From an uncultured Clostridia bacterium (lineage in GTDB: Bacteria > Bacillota > Clostridia > Oscillospirales > Ruminococcaceae): a stretch of 43,835 bases of DNA. Positions 23,619-31,657 of the stretch are shown here, in pieces. The position numbers and the translations under genes were made by a program. The notes beneath the pieces were generated by a model. That model searched no databases, was not told where the DNA came from, and was given only the letters and a program-made list of their open reading frames with translations. The stretch is from assembly GCA_944387915.1 (NCBI GenBank), contig CALXGT010000010.1:1-43835 (forward strand), in the 5' to 3' direction. The first letter of the stretch is position 1. Every line of letters begins with the position of its first letter.

Positions 23619-25136
23619 CTAATCCTCTTCTCCGGTTAACGCGTAATGATGGGAAACCGTAATTTTCTCTTCGAAGCAGGCAAAATCCGCCTCTACTTCC
23701 TTCTCCGGCATCTTTTTGGTGAACAGGCTCACCAACGGCACCGCCACTACCGATACGATCATAGACAAAGCCCCCATTTTCAGGGAGGAGGTCACCGGGA
23801 TCAAGAGATTTCCCACATTGAGCACAAGGCCGCAGGCAATGGCGAAAAACACCGAAGCTCTGGTGGCCTTTTTGTAAAACAAGCCCCAAAGGAACGGCCC
23901 CAAAAAGCATCCCGCAAGGGTTCCCCAGGACAGGGACATCAGAGAAGTGATGAGGCTGTTGGGATTGAGCGCCAAAATCGCCGACAGCGCCACAAAAAAG
24001 GCGCAGAGAATCCGAATGAAGAGAAGATCCTTTTTCTCGCTTTGCTCTTTTTGCCGGAATTTTTTGATGAAATCCAGCGTCAGGGTAGAACTGGAGGTCA
24101 AAACCAGCGACGACAGCGTCGACATCGATGCCGAAAGCACCAAAATCAGCACCAGTCCGATCATCAGATCCGGAAGGCTGTCGGAAAGCATCTCGGGGAT
24201 GATATTGTCGAACACCACTTCCCCGTTGTCGCCCTGATAAAACAGCCGTCCGAAGCCGCCCATAAAGTAAGACCCGCCGGCGATCAAAAACGCAAAACCG
24301 GTGGAGATCACCGTACCCGCCTGGATGGCTTTTTCGTTTTTGATGGTGTAAAACTTATGGATCATCTGCGGCAAACCCCATGTGCCAAGACTGGTCAAAA
24401 TCACCACGCTCAAAAGCCCCAAGGGATCCGGTCCGAAGAAGGACGCGTAACCGCCGAGAAGGGATTCGTTGCCTTCCACTTCGATTTGGGACAAAAGCCG
24501 CAACGATTCGGTAAACCCGCCGTTTTGATTTAAAACGGCGGCGATGACCGCGATAATGCCTACAATCATAATGATCCCCTGGACCAGATCGTTGAGCGCC
24601 GTCGCCAAATATCCCCCTAAAATCACATACGCACCGGTAATGACGGCAATCCCGATAATGCACCAGTTGTAATCGATTCCAAAGGACATGGAAAACAGTC
24701 CCGAAAGCCCCTTATACACCGACGCGGAGTAAGGCACCAGAAAGATAAAGATAATGGCCGAGACCACAATCCGCAAAGACTCGCTTCGATACCGTTTGGC
24801 GAAAAAATCGGGCATGGTAGCGGAATCAAAATGCCGAGTCATTACCCTGGTTCTTCTCGCTAACACCACCCATGCCAGTAAGCTTCCGATCAACGCGTTT
24901 CCAATCCCGATCCAGGTAGAGGCGACGCCGAAATTCCACCCGAACTGTCCGGCGTAGCCAACAAACACCACCGCCGAAAAGTAGGATGTCCCGTAAGCGA
25001 AAGCGGTAAGCCATGGGCCTACGTCCCGTCCACCTAACACGAACGATCCCACACCGGACGCTTTCTTCCGAGTCATAATCCCGATCCCGATGGTGATCGC
25101 CGCAAAAATCGCCAGCATAAACAGTTTCCAAAACAT
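23619..25136 (-). CDS. Sodium:solute symporter (SSS family)
   Basis: A 505-residue protein of the SSS family with about 13 hydrophobic segments. Motifs include GGRDVGPWLTAFAYGTSYFSA, GLPQMIHKFYTIKNEKA, LSASMSTLSSLVLTSSS (sodium-site helix 8) and LSWGTLAGCFLGPFLWG. It resembles pantothenate/proline-type symporters by sequence alone. The start at 25136 is preferred over 25145 because AAAGGATGG stands 5-6 bases upstream only for the former. The gene lies behind a complete T-box leader, so expression rises when one tRNA is uncharged; that points to an amino acid, not pantothenate, as cargo. The specifier reads UAC (Tyr). Confidence 0.9.
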   Translation of the reverse strand: MFWKLFMLAIFAAITIGIGIMTRKKASGVGSFVLGGRDVGPWLTAFAYGTSYFSAVVFVGYAGQFGWNFGVASTWIGIGNALIGSLLAWVVLARRTRVMTRHFDSATMPDFFAKRYRSESLRIVVSAIIFIFLVPYSASVYKGLSGLFSMSFGIDYNWCIIGIAVITGAYVILGGYLATALNDLVQGIIMIVGIIAVIAAVLNQNGGFTESLRLLSQIEVEGNESLLGGYASFFGPDPLGLLSVVILTSLGTWGLPQMIHKFYTIKNEKAIQAGTVISTGFAFLIAGGSYFMGGFGRLFYQGDNGEVVFDNIIPEMLSDSLPDLMIGLVLILVLSASMSTLSSLVLTSSSTLTLDFIKKFRQKEQSEKKDLLFIRILCAFFVALSAILALNPNSLITSLMSLSWGTLAGCFLGPFLWGLFYKKATRASVFFAIACGLVLNVGNLLIPVTSSLKMGALSMIVSVVAVPLVSLFTKKMPEKEVEADFACFEEKITVSHHYALTGEED

Positions 25137-25158
25137 CTTTTCCATCCTTTCGGGGACG

Positions 25159-25428
25159 AAAAAACCGCCCCCTGTATTTTCTACAGAGGGCGGATCAACC
25201 GCGGTACCACCTCTTTTTACGACAGCCTCACGGTCTGCCGCCTCACGGGATACAAACATATCCCCGGCGCTTGATAACGGACGCATACCGTCGCGGCCTA
25301 CTTGGAAAAACCGTTTGGCGCGAAGCTCTCGGAAGGTATTCAAAGGGGGCTTTTTCGGGCTTTCACCAACCGCCCGCTCTCTGAAAAAAGCGTTCCCTCT
25401 TACTCTTTTCCGGTCACTGCCTTTGTTG
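25159..25428 (-). promoter_or_regulatory. T-box riboswitch, predicted specifier UAC (Tyr)
   Basis: On the minus strand the leader has all T-box parts. Stem I carries the GAGTAAG bulge, the apical GCGGGC / GCCCG hairpin with GGTTGGTGAAA loop, and a specifier loop whose right strand reads GAATACC, between CCCCTTT and TTCCG. The canonical T-box TGGTACCGCG is at 25199-25208. The terminator CCGCCCCCTGTA / TACAGAGGGCGG lies at 25165-25193, followed by seven T-rich bases. Taking GAA-XYZ as the usual frame the specifier is UAC (25336-25338), tyrosine; ACC one base later would be threonine. TGGT demands an A discriminator base, as in tRNA-Tyr. Confidence 0.9.
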
Positions 25429-25434
25429 TTTCAT

Positions 25435-25463
25435 AGTTTAAAGCTTTTAATCGCTAAAGTCAA
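25435..25463 (-). promoter_or_regulatory. Promoter of the T-box/symporter unit
   Basis: TTGACT (25458-25463), 17 bases, TAAACT (25435-25440); transcription would begin just before T-box stem I. Confidence 0.75.
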
Positions 25464-25522
25464 GCCTTTTTTTCCCATTTCTTTAATTTCGTCAAATAGT
25501 ATAAAAAAAGAAAAACTGAATG

Positions 25523-25551
25523 TTGAAAATAACGAAACGCTATGGTACACT
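25523..25551 (+). promoter_or_regulatory. Promoter of ppa
   Basis: TTGAAA (25523-25528), 17 bases, TACACT (25546-25551), about 30 bases before the AAAGGAG ribosome site. Confidence 0.7.
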
Positions 25552-25584
25552 AAAATTATACCAGAAAATAAAGGAGAAACGATT

Positions 25585-26118
25585 ATGGCAAATATTTGGC
25601 ATGACATCAGTCCCAGCCGCATTACCGCCGAAGACTTCATCGCGGTGATCGAGATCGAGAAAGGCTCCAAAAACAAATATGAGCTGGATAAGGAAACCGG
25701 CCACATTATTTTAGACCGGATTCTTTATACTTCCACCCACTATCCCGCAAACTATGGATTGATCCCTCGGACTTTGGCCGACGACGGAGACCCTCTGGAC
25801 GTTTTGGTGTTATGCAGCGAAATTATTCATCCGCTGAGTTTGGTCCGTTGCTACCCCATCGGCGTCATTGCCATGGAGGATGGGGGAAAGCTGGACGAAA
25901 AAATTATCGCTATCCCCTTTAACGATCCCAACTATAACGAATACCATCACATTAACGAGCTTCCAAGCCACATTTTCAGCGAAATGCGGCATTTCTTCAG
26001 CGTTTACAAAAGCTTGGAAGGGAAATCCACTATCGTCAACGATGAGCAAGGGCCCGAGGAAGCGAAGCAAATTATTGAAAAATGCCGCAACGCCTACATC
26101 GAGAAATTTTGCCGATAA
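25585..26118 (+). CDS. ppa: Inorganic pyrophosphatase (family I)
   Basis: The 177-residue cytoplasmic enzyme hydrolyses pyrophosphate. Family I signatures are KNKYELDKETGHI, YPANYGLIPRTLADDGDPLDVLVL (metal-binding DGDPLD) and an active-site KVVA-like region changed to DEKIIAIPFNDP. Length is typical. AAAGGAG precedes the ATG; open frame upstream belongs to the T-box antisense. It is the last chromosomal-type gene before the ICE remnant, and no terminator of its own is seen before 26170. Confidence 0.96.
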   Translation: MANIWHDISPSRITAEDFIAVIEIEKGSKNKYELDKETGHIILDRILYTSTHYPANYGLIPRTLADDGDPLDVLVLCSEIIHPLSLVRCYPIGVIAMEDGGKLDEKIIAIPFNDPNYNEYHHINELPSHIFSEMRHFFSVYKSLEGKSTIVNDEQGPEEAKQIIEKCRNAYIEKFCR

Positions 26119-26169
26119 ATTTACGGGGTTAAAAAAAGAAAGTCCTTATGGAAAAAATCCTCTTGCGTT

Positions 26170-26326
26170 TTACACGGGTGCTCATAAGAAAGTAATTTCA
26201 GAAATTACGATTATGGCATCTGTCAGACGGGGTTGGTAAACGAGATAACGGGTATTCGGTGAAAGCCGAGTACCCGTTATTTTTTTACCTGTGCGTGGAA
26301 GCAATAGATTTATTCACATTTTTCGA
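26170..26326. repeat. Direct repeat copy A (non-coding ICE segment)
   Basis: About 156 bases match 36469-36624 in the same orientation, with only about five differences. The segment contains the small inverted repeat GTAATTT-CAG-AAATTAC and a strong terminator hairpin (26245-26286). It precedes the sigma-like gene in both copies and is absent from the rest of the window. It marks the left end of the accessory region. Confidence 0.92.
26245..26286 (+). terminator. Terminator inside repeat copy A
   Basis: ATAACGGGTATTCGG / CCGAGTACCCGTTAT, 15 bp with one G-U pair, six-base loop and six to seven T. The same hairpin is at 36544-36584. Confidence 0.88.
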
Positions 26327-26579
26327 TGTAGCAGACCCCCGCAGCGATTTTGAGAACACCGTTATTTCCGAAATGCAGATCGCTACCTTTGCGGAAAACA
26401 CCATTACAGAGAAAGATCGGGAAATATTGAAGCTGCGTATGGAGGGCTACACTGAGCAGGAGATCGCAGACAAGGTGGGCTACAAAACCGCCAGCGCAGT
26501 CCATAAGCGGATCACCAAGATCGCAGACGCTTATGAGGACTTTGTGACAGCGGAATATCAAAAGTATTTGGACAAGTAA
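26322..26579 (+). pseudogene. Truncated ICE sigma-like gene (C-terminal third only)
   Basis: Encodes the last 85 residues, from FDVADPR to EYQKYLDK, of the 310-residue protein found intact at 36783-37715. Its helix-turn-helix (KLRMEGYTEQEIADKVGYK) is intact. The 5' part and start codon are missing through an 838-base deletion whose ends share the sequence ACATTTT(T)CGA. DNA identity to the intact copy is visibly lower here than in the non-coding repeat. An open frame runs upstream into the terminator hairpin but has no credible start. Confidence 0.85.
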
Positions 26580-26649
26580 ACAGACGCAGAAACGGCAGCA
26601 GTTACCGGAAAGGTGACTGCTGCTTTTTCATGCGGGAAAGGAGAATTTT

Positions 26650-26849
26650 ATGAGCAGAGAGCCGTTTGAAACCATGCCCGATGTGATGGACGCAAAGCAG
26701 CTTGCACAGGCGTTGCAGATTTCCAAAGCGGGCGCATACAACCTTTGAATGACCCGGATTTTCCAACCTTGCGGATCGGCGGGCGCAAGTTGGTGATGAA
26801 AAGTGAGCTTGTGGAATGGCTGAAAAGCCGCACAAACAGGAAAGCATGA
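26650..26849 (+). pseudogene. Frameshifted excisionase (Xis-like) gene
   Basis: Corresponds to the intact 66-residue gene at 37786-37986. One T is missing in the run after AACC, so the frame closes at TGA after 32 residues (ending GAYNL); the remaining sequence still encodes DPDFPTLRIGGRKLVM and the C-terminal SRTNRK. The ribosome site GGAAAGGAG and ATG remain. Confidence 0.88.
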
Positions 26850-26850
26850 A

Positions 26851-26892
26851 AACACCTGCTGCTTCAAGTAAGGAAACAGCAGGTGTTTTTTT
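26851..26892. terminator. Terminator between ICE remnant and glycosidase gene
   Basis: AACACCTGCTG / CAGCAGGTGTT with seven T on the plus strand. It also lies at the 3' end of the converging GH gene. The right ICE copy has unrelated sequence here, so this is where the left remnant ends. Confidence 0.8.
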
Positions 26893-28444
26893 ATTGAATT
26901 TTATAAGGAATTTTGTATAGTTTTATTCGCTGCATTTCGGGAGTATTGCCAATGGTGTTGGTATTCCTATCATCGCCATTTAAGATACGCATACACTTCC
27001 AACGATCTCCTTCCCATTGTCCTTCTTCTTTGCTGATAACTTGGACCAGTTCTCTGGATCCTGGCTTAGGTAAAAATTCATAAGTGATCTCTGTGCCGAC
27101 AACAAGAAAATCATCTTTCGCAAGTTGAATGATAAATCCACCGCTGCGTGCTTTAGGTGGACGTTCCAATTCTCCGAACAATGGGTTATGAGTTACCGGT
27201 TGATAGATTATCCGAACGAAATAATCATTCAAATCAATCTGGGAAAAAGTATCATTTTCTTCTAAAAATGCCCAAATACGATTCTCTGTATGTGCATTGC
27301 GAATTAGTTCCGAAGCATCACTTAATAACTTATAAGCAGAAGCCAGACGAATATCGTCTCTTGTTACTTGACCACTGTGATTACCGTCAACTCCAAAGGG
27401 TGCGAATCCAACGGCATTATGAGCACCGACGCTGTAGAGCACATTGGCGGCGGCAACTTCACCAAATCTGGTTTCCGGAATCAAAAGAGCATTATCTTCC
27501 CGTGCATAATTATCTACCTGGGATTTAAAATCATTAACATAGATATCCGGAGCCATAATATCAATACTTGGTGCGCGTAACTTCCATATTTGACGAACAG
27601 CCATTACCGGACCACCGGAAGGATAAGAAGTGCCGCCAAAAAAGCCAAATTCAACCATGCCGGGAATCATTTGTTTACCGGCATGTTCGATAAACGCATT
27701 GCAGAACACCGGAAGCGGATAAACATCTTTTCCTGCTGCAGCAATTTCCTCTACTATTGTGGCGTATTGACAAGCCATAAAAGCTTCACAGGCATGGTTG
27801 CCAAAAACATTTTCCCAACTATCTGCAAGAACTCCATAAGCTTCGGCAACATCTGCAGGGATGTTTTTTGAATAAGCTTTATTGGCTTCCGCGCAAAAAT
27901 CACGTACCGAATTCCATGTGCCTACTTCGTTTTCTACCTGCATCATAATAACAGTACGATCTTCTTCATCGTAATCCCGAAGATGTTCCATTAGTTTGAT
28001 ATAGGCTTTTTTATCTGCTTCAACACCTGCTCTGCAATAAGGCGATACTAACCTCATAGGAATCCCCTGCTCATCAATAGCGCGGAAAAACCGCGTAGTA
28101 TCAAGCTTTACCCAATCAGGAACGTAATCAGAAACACCGTTTTTCCACAAACCAAACCACAAAAGGATCAGCTTCATATTTTCACGCCGACATTGATCAA
28201 TGATCCCATCCACCAGCGTAAAATCGTACTTTCCTTCCTCAGGTTCCAAACATTCCCAGTAAACCGGCGAAAGAATGGTATTGAATCCCAGAGGGCGAAT
28301 GGCAGGCCATGTCACCTGATCTAAATAGGTAAGGCTGGAACCGGATGAGTTATGTAGTTCTCCGCCAAGAATGCGGAAGGGTTTTTCATCTACATAAAGG
28401 CAAGTAGATTTCCCTTTTCCTGCAAGATACGGAATGGATTTCAT
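26891..28444 (-). CDS. GH35/GH42-like beta-galactosidase (DUF5597-type)
   Basis: A 517-residue cytoplasmic (no signal peptide) clan GH-A glycosidase. The TIM barrel begins with RILGGELHNSSGSSLTY and GFNTILSPVYWECLEPEEG; the acid/base motif is MQVENEVG (Glu173) and the probable nucleophile is in LIPETRFG (Glu323). A C-terminal beta domain (about 390-517) resembles the DUF5597 domain of GH35-related enzymes. Expected to remove beta-galactose or alpha-L-arabinopyranose from oligosaccharides. It is the last gene of a minus-strand operon with a GH2 enzyme and araBAD, so its product probably feeds arabinose catabolism (inference). Confidence 0.85.
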   Translation of the reverse strand: MKSIPYLAGKGKSTCLYVDEKPFRILGGELHNSSGSSLTYLDQVTWPAIRPLGFNTILSPVYWECLEPEEGKYDFTLVDGIIDQCRRENMKLILLWFGLWKNGVSDYVPDWVKLDTTRFFRAIDEQGIPMRLVSPYCRAGVEADKKAYIKLMEHLRDYDEEDRTVIMMQVENEVGTWNSVRDFCAEANKAYSKNIPADVAEAYGVLADSWENVFGNHACEAFMACQYATIVEEIAAAGKDVYPLPVFCNAFIEHAGKQMIPGMVEFGFFGGTSYPSGGPVMAVRQIWKLRAPSIDIMAPDIYVNDFKSQVDNYAREDNALLIPETRFGEVAAANVLYSVGAHNAVGFAPFGVDGNHSGQVTRDDIRLASAYKLLSDASELIRNAHTENRIWAFLEENDTFSQIDLNDYFVRIIYQPVTHNPLFGELERPPKARSGGFIIQLAKDDFLVVGTEITYEFLPKPGSRELVQVISKEEGQWEGDRWKCMRILNGDDRNTNTIGNTPEMQRIKLYKIPYKIQ

Positions 28445-28473
28445 TGGTGATGCACCTACTTTATAGATTTATA

Positions 28474-30870
28474 TTATTTTGTACAGTAAAGGACGACAGA
28501 AACACTTTCGCACCCATCGGCCGAGAAGGTAACTGTTGTTTCGCCTTCTTCAAATCCCGCACGAATCACGGCAAGAGCATGTCCGTCGTAGGTGGGCCAG
28601 GTACTTCCGGTATATTTATGTTCCGGCTGCGGAATCGGATTTGCAGTACCAAATCCCTGCAACGTACAAACACCGTCCACTTTAACCGAAACTTCTTTCT
28701 GCACAAACATATTGACACGACCTTCTTCATCGATCAAGCTAAGATCAATGTAGGCGAGATCGGCACCGTTGGGCGAGAGATGATCTTTTTCTACCCGCAC
28801 ATCAAGCTGTACTTCTGGTTTAGCAGTGAACAAGGTCATCTTTTCAGCAGAAAGCCCGTTTCTGTAGTTTATGGCAGTAAGTTCACCGGGATAATAAGCT
28901 ACATTGAAAGTAGCTGTATTACGAGAGCGATCTACTGTTTTTCTGCCTGCCGAAACGTCATTAATAAAAAGCTCAACTTCGTCGGCGTTTGAGAATACAT
29001 CCACAATGGCAGGCTTTCCTTCATATCCATGCCAGGTCCAGCTGGGGATAGTATCTTCTCCCATCCATTTAGACTTGTTGTAAAACTGTCCGTAATGATC
29101 GACCCGTCGAACTGCAAGAAAAGGCTCCTTGCGAAGACCGTAAGCGATTTCTCTGTAATAGCTCATGGAACGGCGGTTACCAATCAGGTCAATATCACCG
29201 ATGTAGGATACACGATCCGGCCAGTGAGACTGTCCAAAAACTCTTTGAGGTGGGGTATCGCTGTAATGATAGTTGTAGATCCCTGCTTCTCCCAGAAAAT
29301 CATATCCTGTCCAGGTCATATCCCCGATTACGTAAGGATATTTCATCACATTGGTCCAAAGACGAACAATATCATCCGGATCATCCTCTGTACCGAGAAT
29401 GATGCGGTTGGGGAACAATTCGCCATCAATAGCATAACGGGCAGCCATATAGTTATAACCGGCAATATCCAGATCTGCATAAGACTCCTCGGTATTTTCA
29501 GCTACCATAGGGAGTTTTGCAAGTGTATCTTCAAAACGATCCCCTTCCGGCGGACGATGTCCCGTACGTATCCCCATAAATAAACCATTAAAGGCGTTTG
29601 TGATAAAACGGGTATCATCAAGACTTCTTATTTTGTCAACAATTTTCCGCTGAAGAGCAGCACCTCGTGCGGTACCGATTTCATCGATCTCGTTTCCAGT
29701 GCTGTAAATGATCACAGAAGGATGGTTATAGTCCTTTTCCACTATAGATTCACAGTCTTTTTCCCACCATTCTTCAAAAGAAAGAGTATAATCATATTTG
29801 GTTTTTTCGGAATGGTAAGTATCGAACAACTCATCCAAAACATAAAGGCCAACCTGATCACAGGCATCCAGCATAGCGCGTCCCAAAGGATTATGAGCAC
29901 TGCGTACAGCATTAAAGCCTGCAGCCTTCAGCTGACGCGCTTTTCTAAGCTCTGCATCAGGAAATGATGCAATTCCTAAAACACCATTATCACTGTGGAT
30001 ACATGCGCCCCGCAGCTTGGTCTCAATGCCGTTGATTCGAAGACCGTGTTTTCTATCGATACGAAGAGTACGGACCCCAAAGTATCCGCTTTCTTTATCC
30101 AACTGCTGTTCATTTTCTGTTATAGTTACCTGATACCGATAAAGATACGGATCGAATTCGCTCCAAAGACAGGGACTTTCGATATCCAAGCGCTGACGGA
30201 TATTGACCTCGGCGCCGGCATAAAAGGTGATCGGAGATTTTGCGCTTGCAACGATCTTCCCTTCCTGATCAACAATGACGGTTTCTGCTGTAACTTTACG
30301 CACCTTAACCGAATCAGATTTCATGGCTATTTCAACTAAAACTCCGGCAAGCTCCGGATCCACATCTTTTGTTGTAACCTTAACACCATAAGGTTCGATC
30401 CGCAAAGGATCGCTGACTAAAAGATGGACATCCCGATAGATGCCGCTGCCGGTATACCACCGGCTATTGGGAGCAAATCCGTTTTTCACTAAAACTGTGA
30501 TTTCGTTTTCTTCACCGTATTTTAAAAGATCATTGATGTATACCACAAAGCCGGCATAGCCGTTTGGACGTTTTCCTGCATAATCACCGTTTATAAAAAT
30601 TTTGGAATTACGATAAATGCCTTCAAAATCAAGGGCAATGATCTTTCCTTCCCAATCGGCGGGAACAAAAAACTTTTTGCCGTAAAGATAATCGTAGTTG
30701 GGATAATATCCGTTGCTGTTGCCGCCGGGAGCATCAATGGTGCAGGTCTCAGCAATCATAGCATCGTGAGGCAAAGTGATTGCCTCACCGTCCAGTACAT
30801 TAGCACTGATAATGGATCTTCCGGTATCTTTTCGATAAACCCAATCCCGATTAAACAATTCCCGATACAT
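28474..30870 (-). CDS. GH2-family glycosidase
   Basis: The 798-residue protein has GH2 architecture: sugar-binding jelly-roll (about 1-155, with RWYTGSGIYRDVHL), immunoglobulin-like domain (160-270), TIM barrel (275-560) and C-terminal beta domains (DUF4982-like, 615-690, and an Ig-like end). The acid/base is in STGNEIDE (Glu394) and the nucleophile in LGTEDD (Glu495). No signal peptide, so it acts on imported oligosaccharides. GH2 covers beta-galactosidases and arabinosidases; the araBAD neighbours favour an arabinose-releasing or arabinogalactan role. AGGAGGT precedes the ATG. Confidence 0.9.
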   Translation of the reverse strand: MYRELFNRDWVYRKDTGRSIISANVLDGEAITLPHDAMIAETCTIDAPGGNSNGYYPNYDYLYGKKFFVPADWEGKIIALDFEGIYRNSKIFINGDYAGKRPNGYAGFVVYINDLLKYGEENEITVLVKNGFAPNSRWYTGSGIYRDVHLLVSDPLRIEPYGVKVTTKDVDPELAGVLVEIAMKSDSVKVRKVTAETVIVDQEGKIVASAKSPITFYAGAEVNIRQRLDIESPCLWSEFDPYLYRYQVTITENEQQLDKESGYFGVRTLRIDRKHGLRINGIETKLRGACIHSDNGVLGIASFPDAELRKARQLKAAGFNAVRSAHNPLGRAMLDACDQVGLYVLDELFDTYHSEKTKYDYTLSFEEWWEKDCESIVEKDYNHPSVIIYSTGNEIDEIGTARGAALQRKIVDKIRSLDDTRFITNAFNGLFMGIRTGHRPPEGDRFEDTLAKLPMVAENTEESYADLDIAGYNYMAARYAIDGELFPNRIILGTEDDPDDIVRLWTNVMKYPYVIGDMTWTGYDFLGEAGIYNYHYSDTPPQRVFGQSHWPDRVSYIGDIDLIGNRRSMSYYREIAYGLRKEPFLAVRRVDHYGQFYNKSKWMGEDTIPSWTWHGYEGKPAIVDVFSNADEVELFINDVSAGRKTVDRSRNTATFNVAYYPGELTAINYRNGLSAEKMTLFTAKPEVQLDVRVEKDHLSPNGADLAYIDLSLIDEEGRVNMFVQKEVSVKVDGVCTLQGFGTANPIPQPEHKYTGSTWPTYDGHALAVIRAGFEEGETTVTFSADGCESVSVVLYCTK

Positions 30871-30937
30871 AAAATACCTCCTTTACTTTTTATCAGATGA
30901 TTTTATTTTTTGCAGAATTTTCCTGTTTTCTCTTATG

Positions 30938-31648
30938 TTAAAATGCTTTGTCAGGAGTGTTCTGTCCATAATAAGCATTTTTTCCGTGTTTACGAAGATA
31001 GTGCCGATCCAAAAGAGCCTGCTGCATTGCGGTAACATTGGAGTTTAGCCGCTCTGTTTGCAGTGCCATAAAAGCGAGTTCCTCCAGTACGACAGCATTA
31101 TGTACCGCATTATGAGGATTGGTTCCCCAGATAAACGGACCATGAGAGTGCACTAAAACAGCGGGAATATCATCGGCGTCTTTTCCGGCAAAGGTTTCAA
31201 CGATCACATTGCCGGTTTCAAGTTCATATTCTCCGTTGATCTCAGCAGAAGTCATCTTTCTGGTACAGGGGATCTCGCCGTAAAAATAATCTCCATGGGT
31301 CGTCCCATAAGGCGGTATACCGCGTCCCGCCTGAGCCCAACTGGTCGCCCAACGAGAGTGAGTATGAACAACGCCGCCGATGTTTAAAAAGGCCCGATAT
31401 AATGCCAAATGGGTTTGCGTGTCAGAAGATGGCTTCCATTTCCCTTCTACTGTTTGGCCAGACAGCAAATCGACTACCACCATGTCATCTGCTTTCATAT
31501 TGTCGTACTCTACACCGCTGGGTTTAATGACTACCAGTCCTTTTTCCCGATCGATACCGGAAACGTTCCCCCAGGTAAAGGTGACCAAACCATATTTCGG
31601 CAATTCCAAATTTGCTTTCCAGACAGTTTCTTTTAATGCTTCAAGCAT
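30938..31648 (-). CDS. araD: L-ribulose-5-phosphate 4-epimerase
   Basis: The 236-residue class II aldolase-fold enzyme converts L-ribulose-5-P to D-xylulose-5-P. Motifs: [22 protein letters not shown], zinc-site [14 protein letters not shown] and HGDYF, and HSHGPFIWG. Length is typical for AraD. It follows araA by nine bases. The order araB-araA-araD-GH2-GH35-like is one minus-strand unit with short gaps. Confidence 0.96.
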   Translation of the reverse strand: MLEALKETVWKANLELPKYGLVTFTWGNVSGIDREKGLVVIKPSGVEYDNMKADDMVVVDLLSGQTVEGKWKPSSDTQTHLALYRAFLNIGGVVHTHSRWATSWAQAGRGIPPYGTTHGDYFYGEIPCTRKMTSAEINGEYELETGNVIVETFAGKDADDIPAVLVHSHGPFIWGTNPHNAVHNAVVLEELAFMALQTERLNSNVTAMQQALLDRHYLRKHGKNAYYGQNTPDKAF

Positions 31649-31657
31649 CTTTTCACC

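Noticed and set aside
25090-25584. N-terminal extension of the pyrophosphatase
   Set aside because: The open frame upstream runs antisense through the T-box leader and contains the ppa promoter; AAAGGAG fixes the start at 25585.
26259-26579. A complete small sigma-factor gene in the left ICE copy
   Set aside because: The upstream part of the frame crosses a terminator hairpin, has no ribosome site, and the real start was removed by the 838-base deletion.
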